From positions 310,001 to 374,000 of the forward strand of contig JALRMH010000002.1 of the NCBI GenBank assembly GCA_026119935.1: 64,000 bases of DNA, given 5' to 3'. Each line of letters opens with the position of its first letter. Within the stretch, counting starts at the first letter, position 1. The translations under genes and the position numbers were made by a program. Positions 56,348-64,000 of the stretch are shown piece after piece. The notes below the pieces were generated by a model. It ran no database searches. It was not told the origin of the DNA and saw only the letters and a list, made by a program, of their open reading frames with translations. Source of the stretch: Endothia cerciana. Lineage: Eukaryota > Ascomycota > Sordariomycetes > Diaporthales > Cryphonectriaceae.

Positions 56348-58696
56348 GGTAAGATTGGATATCTCTAAGTGTCCATAAGGAGTTGAGAATGAAATATCAA
56401 TGGGGAGGGGTAGAGGGAAGTTGTGTATGTGTGTTTGGGAGTTGGGAGTGGCCCGCATTGCGTTTGCGAAAGGATGGGTTTTATACCAGGGGCTTGCTGG
56501 GCAGTGAGTCGCTGAGGATGACAATGTGAGTTAAGCATCATGATGACAAAGGGTTTTAACCTGCTGTAGGTTCTAGTTGCCTCACAATATCCGCTCACTT
56601 GGACGATATAGCTTTTACACAGAGCCAGGTTACTGAGAGTTAAGTAGAGAAAGCGCCTTGTGATATGAATGTTCTGCGGCGCCGAGATTGACTACTCAAT
56701 TTGATGTTTGGATGAGAGACGGCACCTGACAGTGGTAACCCGAGGCCAGACTGACCCCATCTGATCATCAGCTGGGGGAGTCCTAAACAAAATCTAGGGT
56801 AGTTTTCGAATCACTGCTTGGAAGGGTAATAGCTATACGTTATACCAACTCTCACCAGGCTCGACCTCCGTTGTAAACCATATCTCAAGGAAAGAATAGC
56901 ATATCTTTGCTGGGACTTGATGATGATATTGACATGAGCAGAGCCTATAGCTGAGAGAGCGAATCGGATGCTCTGCATGTAGGCAATGCCATCGGGATCA
57001 ATCACTCAGGCCTCATTACACTCACCAGCGCCCGCGGAACCTAGGCTGGAACCTTCTGCTCCACGACTTAGCGCCGCGTTTAGATAGCTGTAATGTAGGC
57101 AAACCAGGACGAGTCTTCTTTACTCGTGGGGCCAACAGGATTCCACCCTCATGGCGCTGCGCGTGGGACCCAGCCGTATCCGGAACGACTGGTCCTCACG
57201 CCGTAAATCAGCAACAATCAACCAAGCAACTTGGACCGTAATGTTTTCTTCCAGTTTCCTCAAATCGAGGGGTGGTGACCCTCGGTTTCGGACAGCCAGA
57301 GTCTTTTTCATAGATTGGGGTTTATCCTCTGCCCCAGGCTCTGTCCTCCTTTTTCTTTGAGTTTTCAATTTCATACTCCTATTCTGAAAAATAAATGGGT
57401 GGAGGGGGGTTGCTACTGGTGGAGGCGTGTAAGATGATTGGCCAGTACTCTCTCTTGCACCCTTGGACCCCTTTGAAACGGACCCACAAGGGGACGTCGA
57501 GCATTCTTTTGAGGTAGTGACACGGCGGCGGCGATGGCCGAGACGGGCTGAAACCTGACATGGGTTTATGCAGACGATGCACTATGCGATCACGGATGGT
57601 GCCAAGTTGTGGCTGTCTGGTACTCGGGGAGTGCACGCACAAGTAAGTGCTCAGGTAGTCCGTTTTCGCCCTCCGGGCAAGCCCAAGCTGTCAGGCAGTA
57701 GCAGGTGACACCGCCTCGGGGGCAACGCTGGCCAGATGTTTCATGAAATACCCGAGCGTGGCATCGTGACAGCACAGCCAAGCCAGTAGGTGAGCGAGCG
57801 GGTGAGTGGGCGCTTTCGGGATGGGGGAGGCCGAAGACAACAACACACCCAGGTGGCCACGGGTGTCGGCGGGGTCCACGGGGGCACGCACGCGCGACAG
57901 CTTTCTCAGAGCGGCTCTAGGTCCAACTCTACGACGTGCAGCCCCGGCGGGCATACAGTTGCAGTCCCAACGCAAGCTCCGTGTGAAGTACAGCTGTGTT
58001 CGCTCGGGGGCGGGAGGGGGAAGCAGGCTCTTCTCTTCACACCCGGGCTCTGATAACAAGAAGTACATAGTATGTAGGCGTTGGAAGGAGGCAGATCTGT
58101 CAGGTAACTATAAAAAGAAACCGGGCAGGACCGGTTAAGTACCGACCGCCTGGAAGACAGGGGCAAATGCGTTCAATCTCGCAATCATTGCGATCCGGAT
58201 GCTGGGGAAATTGCCCTGTAGTGGGCTCGCCACCGCCCGGGGCCCACCCTGACAGGGCCTTAGCCACTGTACGCGGCTGACCGACGGGAACAGACAGCGG
58301 CTAATTTCAATCAGGTGCTGCTGTGCTGGCCCCAGGCGGGCCGTGCGCACCATGTCCTGCCTTGCAGGGTGCCTCTACCACCTGCCTGACCCGACCCGCC
58401 AGGGTTCTACTCTACTGTGCTGCACACCCTTCAGATGGAAACTGAAATCTCATTGTTAGTGCATCTCTCGCTTGCCGGGCTCTGCACCTGGAAGCTGGGT
58501 GCTAAGTACTGGTATGATAATTACTAGCATGTTGTACTAACCAGCCTCGTTTCGCCCTTCCTCCTTCTCATCATCTTCCTGATTCCAAACTCCACCTTCT
58601 CTCTATCCCTCTCTCTCTCTCTCCCCCTCTCTCTCTCCCTCTCCCTCTCCCTATCCCAACTCCCAACTCCCATTCTTGACCTCCCACCGCTCGTGA
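56348..58696. other. Gene-poor stretch upstream of RHO3
   Basis: No supported gene. ORFs at 57691-58068 minus and 57790-58138 plus overlap each other and show no domain. The right end is pyrimidine-rich. Confidence 0.45.
58597..58652 (+). promoter_or_regulatory. CT-rich tract in the RHO3 promoter/leader region
   Basis: About 55 bases almost purely C and T, ending in CTCCCT repeats, about 800 bp before the RHO3 start. Pyrimidine tracts like this are common near transcription starts of housekeeping genes in filamentous fungi. Function is inferred from position only. Confidence 0.45.
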
Positions 58697-59447
58697 GTCT
58701 TCTTGTTCAGGGCATCTCTGTTTTTAGTACCTCAGAACAGGTCACACAATCTTGACCTCGCCTCCCCTTTCCCCCCGTACCGAACTCATCAACCTTTCTT
58801 CTTCTGTGCTGCATTCTGGAACGCGATCGACCCGGTCTGCATGCAACCTTGCAACAGACCATTGACGACCCGCTGCCAATTCGCGCCTCATCTTCGCCCC
58901 TTCCCCGTCATACGCCACATAGATCATTTAAATCTACGACACCGACGATCCACTGCCATCGACCTGCCACTGACATACGCGGAAAACACCATCCAACATA
59001 GTACAGCAGACCGCAAACCTACAGCTGCAGTCCTCCCTAGTGCGCATCGCGTAATACGAACACCTTCCCGACCGATCGTCGCCCACACTGCGCTTGTCCG
59101 ACATTTCGAACCCTACGTGTCTGCCACCGCCCACTTTTGTCCCGAGCCGAGCCTGAGACACGGTCATTTCACACGCGAGTGACACACGAACCTACCACTA
59201 CAGTCAATTGGCCGGCGCACGCCATCGTTCTTTGCTTCGCAATTGCTGATCGGAGCCCCCCCCCCCCTGGGTCCCGACATCGCCGCGCATCAGCTGCCCT
59301 TGGCCCACGATAGAGTCGACATCCCTTCGAAGGCGCCTCTCCGGATCCTTCACCGACCGCCCCGACCGCCCTAACCGCCGCCGACGAACGCGATCCCGCT
59401 CTCGACCCCGGGAACACCGGCGCTTGTCCGTCGCCCTCGCTGAGATC

Positions 59448-60389
59448 ATGCCTTGTGGACTTGGTGGGAGCAAGACCGTCCAGCGCAAGCTCGTCTTGCT
59501 GTGAGTTGATGATGACCCTGGAAAGGGGGGGTGGGAGGGACGCTGGGACGAGTATTGCAGGGACAATTGGCTGACGACATCATCAAATCATCAGGGGCGA
59601 TGGTGCTTGTGGCAAGACCTCGTTGCTGAATGTCTTTACCAGAGGGTGTGTATTTCCTCGCCGCATCCCACGGGGAGATCGGGGCGTATGGCTTACACTG
59701 TCCGCACAGCTATTTTCCAACAGTCTACGAGCCAACCGTCTTCGAGAATTACGTGCATGGTGCGTGCTACCAGCGGACCGCCGCCTCTACACTGAGCCAT
59801 TGGCATAGGGGACAATCAGAACTGACTGGGCCGGTCCAGACATCTTCGTCGACAATGTCCACATAGAACTGTCTCTGTGGGACACTGCAGGTCAAGAGGA
59901 ATTCGATAGGCTGCGCAGTTTATCGTACGGTTCGTCGACGCCCCCCGGACGCCGGAGCCCCCCTGCCACACAACACAGCTCATTAACACCCCCCTTCCAG
60001 ATGATACGGACTTGATCATGCTCTGCTACAGCGTCGACAGCAAAGACAGCCTGGAAAACGTCGAGAGCAAGTGGGTGGGCGAGATCGCCGACAACTGCCC
60101 CGGGGTCAAGCTGGTCCTGGTGGCGCTGAAGTGCGATCTGCGCGAGGGATCCGAGGACGAGGAAGAGACGCCCGCCGCCACTGCCGACGGCGCGGACGGC
60201 CAGAGGGAAAAGAAGCCGATGATCGGGTACGAGCAGGGGTTGGAGGTCGCCCGGAGGATCAACGCCCTGCGGTATCTCGAGTGCTCGGCCATGCGCAATC
60301 GCGGCGTCAACGAGGCGTTTACGGAAGCTGCCCGTGTGGCGCTCAGCGTCAAGAAGGACAAGGAGGACAACAAGTGTGTCGTGATGTGA
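59448..60389 (+). CDS. RHO3: Rho3-type small GTPase
   Basis: Five exons, 59448-59500, 59595-59645, 59710-59759, 59840-59929 and 60001-60389, join in phase to give 210 residues; three exons are 50-90 bases. The G-box set is complete: P-loop GDGACGKTS (19-27), switch I YFPTVYEPTVFENY (36-49), switch II DTAGQEEFDRLRSLSY, an LKCD variant of the TKxD box, and ECSAM. There is an acidic insert (EDEEETPAATADG) before the final helix. The protein ends KCVVM, a CAAX prenylation site. Rho3 controls polarised exocytosis and actin organisation at the hyphal tip. The N-terminus (SKTVQRKLVLL) is typical of fungal Rho3. The long 5' region (58.7-59.4 kb) is C-rich leader or promoter; a 159-codon ORF inside it looks spurious. 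Confidence 0.96.
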
Positions 60390-61296
60390 GCGGACGACGC
60401 GATGACGGCGGTTTCCACCGGGCGAAGGTGGATCTTTGCAAGCTCAGGCGGTCGCGGCGAAAGATGCCCTCCCTATCAGCTGCGCGGCGCCGGCGTCCCT
60501 GATTTCTACACCCTCCCTACACGACTGCACCTCACGACCGCATCTGACGGAGCTCTTTCTATGTACAAATCGCTGTAATGACCAGGCATACACACGAGAC
60601 GCTTCACGGCTGACCCGCCGAAGATTCGCGCCTCAGTGGGCGTCCTCTCGGGCTCGACATAGCAAGGTTGCCAGCTTGGCCCGCAGCGGCGGTCGCGGGC
60701 CTCGAGGTACAGCACCCTTTCTAATTCCAGATGTATTCTGTTTTGAGTCCTTTTTGTATATGCTAGGCGAGATGGGCGGGGAACGGGCGGGCAAACGGAT
60801 TCCTTTTTTTTTTTTTTTTTTTTTTCCTCCTTTTCTTTACAGCTGAGGGAAGCGGGGCAAAGCCTGGACAACACGGCCAGCCAGGAGGCATTCTCAACAT
60901 CAATTCTTCACACACCCATCCCACGATGGTTGTTGGTCCTTATAGGGACCCCAGGCCCTAGAAGAAAGATAACTTCCAGACTCAAGTCTCGACATGCTAC
61001 CCTATGGAAGCAGCGCCAGCGATCTGAACGTGACATGACCCGACTTGGAACAGACTCACTGCCGTAGCACATCTTATGGACCGCCCATGAGCAAATCCGG
61101 GCACGTCGGGAGAGGCTTATGGCAGACCCTCAATACCCTCCGAGTACGAAGTCTGCAATTCTTCAGCCTCCTTCACGAATGTCTTCGACTTCCTCCTCTG
61201 ACGGCGAAACGGCGAGACACGTAACTGACCTATGCACGAGTCAGTCAGTCAGCATTGGCACCTGTAAGCGCAGGTGACTGTTGGCAACAGCATTCA
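60390..61296. other. Intergenic region between RHO3 and the 5S fragment
   Basis: No gene is seen. It includes the RHO3 3' UTR and a 23-base T run (60803-60825). Confidence 0.55.
60803..60825. repeat. Poly-T run of 23
   Basis: Uninterrupted T tract about 415 bp after the RHO3 stop codon. Confidence 0.95.
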
Positions 61297-61301
61297 TATA
61301 G
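61297..61301 (+). promoter_or_regulatory. TATA element upstream of the 5S rRNA fragment
   Basis: TATAG starts 27 bases before the first base of the 5S sequence. An upstream TATA element at about -29 is what I recall for Neurospora 5S genes. It supports a former genuine 5S locus rather than a random match. Confidence 0.6.
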
Positions 61302-61323
61302 CTGCAACACGACCACACCTGGT

Positions 61324-61397
61324 ACATACGACCATAGGTAGTGGAGAACTTGGGATCCCGTCTGCTCTCCCCTAAATAAGCCACTGACCGCCGGATT
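61324..61397 (+). rRNA. 5S rRNA gene, 5' part only (interrupted or truncated)
   Basis: The sequence begins ACATACGACCATAGG and continues with GGGATCCCGTCTGCTCTCCC and AAGCCAC, the signature of ascomycete 5S rRNA. It aligns from nucleotide 1 without large gaps to about nucleotide 74 (CCGCCGGATT). The expected continuation (the conserved loop with TAGTAGTTGGG, GTGACCACC and AGCGAATCCC) is missing, and unrelated palindromic sequence follows. Dispersed single 5S genes are normal in this group. The fragment lacks the 3' part of the internal promoter (C box) and cannot give a functional 5S RNA. It points in the same direction as the DUF3435 gene 400 bp downstream. A few differences from the family consensus are expected among dispersed 5S copies. 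Confidence 0.85.
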
Positions 61398-61414
61398 GCT
61401 ATTCGCGACGTCTC

Positions 61415-61430
61415 TGACGATATATCGTCA
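61415..61430. repeat. 16-bp perfect palindrome
   Basis: TGACGATATATCGTCA reads the same on both strands. It begins 18 bases after the last recognisable 5S base and lies within one of two CTCTGACG direct repeats (61412-61419 and 61434-61441). Confidence 0.95.
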
Positions 61431-61450
61431 ACCCTCTGACGGTCGAGGTT

Positions 61451-61483
61451 ACGGAGGCGGCCCATCCTTTCGGCCGCCTCCGT
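61451..61483. repeat. 12-bp inverted repeat with 9-base loop
   Basis: ACGGAGGCGGCC (61451-61462) and its exact complement GGCCGCCTCCGT (61472-61483) flank the loop CATCCTTTC. It is located between the 5S fragment and the DUF3435 gene. Confidence 0.95.
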
Positions 61484-61801
61484 CGTCTGCCCGTATAGGA
61501 TGCCTAGCCCCGGCTACGCGCCGGCCGGCCGGGCGGCCGCCCAGCCCGTCCTGCTTAAATTTAACCTGCTGGATTTTGGGCAGAGGCACAGTTGCATGTT
61601 GAAAATCTACGGATTGAGCGCCGGACGATGAAATTTGAACGCCTATGACGGCTGGCGGCTGGTGGGTGTGATCCGCATGACCGAGAACGCGATCTCTGCT
61701 CAGTGCCCAGATGCATAAGATGCCGTCCTTCATTCCCTTTCCTTTCCATCTCTCGCGTGTGTATGTGTGTTTGTGTATCTCTCTCTCTATCCCTGACGCG
61801 C

Positions 61802-64000
61802 ATGCTTATGGATTTCAACTCAATCCCGACATCCAAGGATGCTCGCCAGCCAAGGTCTGGCCATCGCCGGACACGGTTGCAAACCGTCCTGGGCGGATAT
61901 GCCGACCAACAGCGTCGTGACGATCTCGGCTCTCGAGTCGAAGAAAAGACAAACCTTCAGAGACAGCGCATCTGGGCTCTCTGGCTTGAGTGAGTCTTCT
62001 GTGTCCGCAAATCGCACAGTCGCAATGCTAAACATAGGCCAGCTTCTTCCACAGAATCATGGATGATATTATCGACCCGGCAAAGATCTGGATTGATCTG
62101 TGTCTGTGCAAGCCCGAGGCGCAAGAATACTGTCAGCTATTCTTGCATAACTACGCCGAAGAAGGGACAGAGCATAGGGTCTCTCTAAACGACGAAGGCT
62201 TTGATGAGGTTCAAACGGTTGCCTCTGCGAAGACTGTGCTAGATGCTTGGAGAGATCTAATTGTGCACGTGGACAAATCAATATTGAGGGACAAACGAGC
62301 CGAGGATCCAGCGCGTGCCGCGCAGTGGACACTTCGTCTCCCAGTTAAAGACCCGGGGAGAGCCAACGGTAGCCCAGTCAGCCAAATCTCAAGGGTAACC
62401 AACCTATTTGATCTACAACACGGCTCTTGAGTTCAAAGCTAACTGCTCGTCTAGTGGATCGCAGAAGAATTGGCGCCTCAGCAGGGGCTCTCTCTCATTC
62501 AGACGTTTGAGAAGCGGGAAGCGACCTCAGACGATGTGTTGCTCATCCTCAGCACGTTGTGGGGCCGAAGTCGAGACATCATCTTGGAACCTCGCCTCCG
62601 CATCAGCTTCCACGGGGTCCTTCTTCTATCTGCAATGGGCGGCTTTCGGATCGGTGTGGTGAAGGACCTGAAGTATCGCCAAGTTCAGCTCGCTTTTGTC
62701 CGTACAGGAGACCAGATGCAGCTTGTGGCGACCATCACCCTCCAACAAAACAAGAAAAGAAAGTTCGTCATCAGGGGCGCTCAAGACGAAACGTGAGTTG
62801 TCCTTTTCCCTGAATGAAGCCCTGTATGAATTGGTTTATGGCGCCCCTGACCGACTGGGTGTTTAGTGTATCGATCTCGGTAACACTTGTACCCTGCAAG
62901 ATGCTCTGCCTTGTGAGCCTGCTCGTCAGCCAGGCCCTTGTTGAGAATGCCTTTGACCCAGAGTTCAACTCGTTCAATGAGCTCTTGACTCGGCCTATGA
63001 TGGCGGACGGAGTAGACTATCTTCCTTTGCGATGGAAGGAGGAGGTCCTGGATGACCTGATCCTCACGATCTCAACCCAACAATATTGGAAGATCTGGTA
63101 ATTCATCCCCTAGCGTCCACCTTACGCTGACTCGAGTTCTGTTTGTGGTTGTGTCGTGGCTCTTCCGTGGCTCTTCCGCGCTCCCGTGCGACAATGCTTG
63201 TCCAAGTGGCTTGAAGTCTGAAGTTCACTTCACGCCGTGAAGGCTAACAAAAGAGCAGGGGGCGAGCATTATACATAGCCGGCGTCCGTCATTCAATTCG
63301 TCCATACGCGGTACGCGTGGGGGCGGGAAGTCGCATCGATAGTTCGTCACTCTCCCGCAGGCTCCGAAGTCAAGATTGGTTTGTCCTAGCCAGGCTCTAA
63401 CTGCTGAGCAGGTACACTGACGCCCGCCCTGCGAAATTACCTGTTGTCACACACCTCGGCAGTCTATGAGCGCAGCTACCAACCTCGTCATGTGGGCGCG
63501 AACCTGTTGGAGGCGAACTTTGGGGATTCAGGTTCTAGCGAGAACAGCCAGCAGCTCTTCGCCCGACTCCGACAGGCCTGTCTCCAACGCGACGACACTG
63601 CGCCTATTTACCTGACAAAGGACGAGATCGAGTCGTTCGAGAGCTGCACGGCCATGGTCGATCTTCGAGCAGAATGGCAGGGACTGATCTCTAGTCACGG
63701 CTCTAACGCCCCCGAAACGCGACGGGTCCGCGCGCAGATAAACAACTTCGTCACCCGGCGAAGTCATCTCTGCCTCCAATTCAAGCGAAAGGCGTATTTT
63801 GAGCATGTGGACAGAATGCGTGCCCTTGGCCAGCCTATCGACCCCGAGATCTTGCGAGGCACGTGCCAGACTGACCCGCGCCCGCGGCCGAACGTCCATC
63901 CAGACTTCGGAGCACCGCATCTAGGCAGCTTTCTCCACGACGAAAATATGGGCAGGGACCGCCGAGGGCATTATTTCGTGGAAATGCTAGTTGAATACCT
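61802..64000 (+). CDS. DUF3435 tyrosine-recombinase-like protein (candidate Starship captain), partial at right edge
   Basis: Six exons keep one frame: 61802-61989, 62055-62394, 62455-62792, 62867-63097, 63259-63341 and 63412 to the window end, about 589 residues so far. All introns are GT-AG; several show CTAAC branch points. The start is chosen at MLMDFNSIP; the Met two codons later is equally possible. Family blocks are SAMGGFRIGVVKDLKYRQVQ, SISVTLVPCKMLCLVSLLVS, FDPEFNSFNELLTRP, DYLPLRWKEEVLDD, IRPYAVRVGAGSRID, LTPALRNYLLSHTSAVYERS and YQPRHVGANLL. The recombinase set is R241, K276, Y382-x-x-R385, H407 and Y416. H-to-Y spacing is nine, as in lambda-integrase-type enzymes. DUF3435 includes both Starship captains and FluG-domain proteins, so mobility is inferred. 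No stop or frameshift is seen. Confidence 0.88.

Noticed and set aside
58703..59182. 159-codon plus-strand ORF before RHO3
   Set aside because: C-rich leader sequence, Pro/His/Thr-rich composition, no family; probably 5' UTR or promoter.
61398..61440. Reading the 5S gene through as a diverged full-length copy
   Set aside because: A weak match to GTGACGACC exists, but the expected TAGTAGTTGGG and AGCGAATCCC blocks are absent and a perfect palindrome occupies the place.
1..64000. tRNA genes, CRISPR arrays, bacterial operons
   Set aside because: I found no cloverleaf with proper A and B boxes by eye, and the window is eukaryotic, so arrays and operons do not apply. A tRNA scan would be decisive.

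Overview
This window comes from the nuclear genome of a filamentous ascomycete, probably a Sordariomycete. Genes are split by short GT-AG introns (about 50-160 bp) with CTAAC/CTGAC-like branch points. The conserved genes are typical of Pezizomycotina: SKI2, an ESCRT-III subunit, the unfolded-protein-response bZIP HAC1/HacA with its Ire1 intron, PEX16, a RAX1-type RGS membrane protein, zuotin, pyruvate dehydrogenase E1-beta, ERG6, SLT11, MZM1 and RHO3. A truncated dispersed 5S rRNA gene and a DUF3435 gene at the right edge fit the same group. Runs of ten or more G or C are unusually common, and one 10-N scaffold gap lies at 10709-10718.

Layout. 0-4.7 kb: 3' end of SKI2, an ESCRT-III gene converging on it, and a frame-broken DUF427 gene. 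4.7-8.7 kb: no gene recognised, rich in simple repeats. 8.7-13.4 kb: HAC1, PEX16 and a small minus-strand gene with a premature stop. 14-16.4 kb: an intact FunK1 kinase. 17-22 kb: an orphan reading frame, an acidic low-complexity protein, and a type II membrane protein with a Cys-rich tail. 22-33 kb: gene-poor accessory stretch with a membrane-protein relic, a HET-family relic, an orphan ORF and an intact membrane-anchored GH43 enzyme. 33-41 kb: conserved block RAX1, ZUO1, PDB1, ERG6. 41-46 kb: sparse, with a frameshifted kinase-like gene. 46-48 kb: SLT11 and MZM1. 48-58 kb: accessory, with an AA9 LPMO, a decayed DUF3433-like gene and a small three-exon gene recoverable only by splicing. 58.7-60.4 kb: RHO3.

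The most interesting part is 61.3-64.0 kb. The first ~74 nt of a 5S rRNA gene, with its TATA box, stop abruptly and are followed by a palindrome-rich ~400 bp segment. Then comes an apparently intact six-exon DUF3435 gene pointing away from the 5S fragment and running off the window. Its product keeps an R-K-(YxxR)-H-Y set with the H-to-Y spacing of tyrosine recombinases. This is what the captain end of a giant Starship element inserted in a 5S gene should look like, so the cargo would lie to the right of this window.

The other genes act in separate pathways: mRNA decay, endosomal sorting, protein-folding stress, peroxisome biogenesis, sterol synthesis, splicing, respiration and polarity. They do not form a metabolic cluster.
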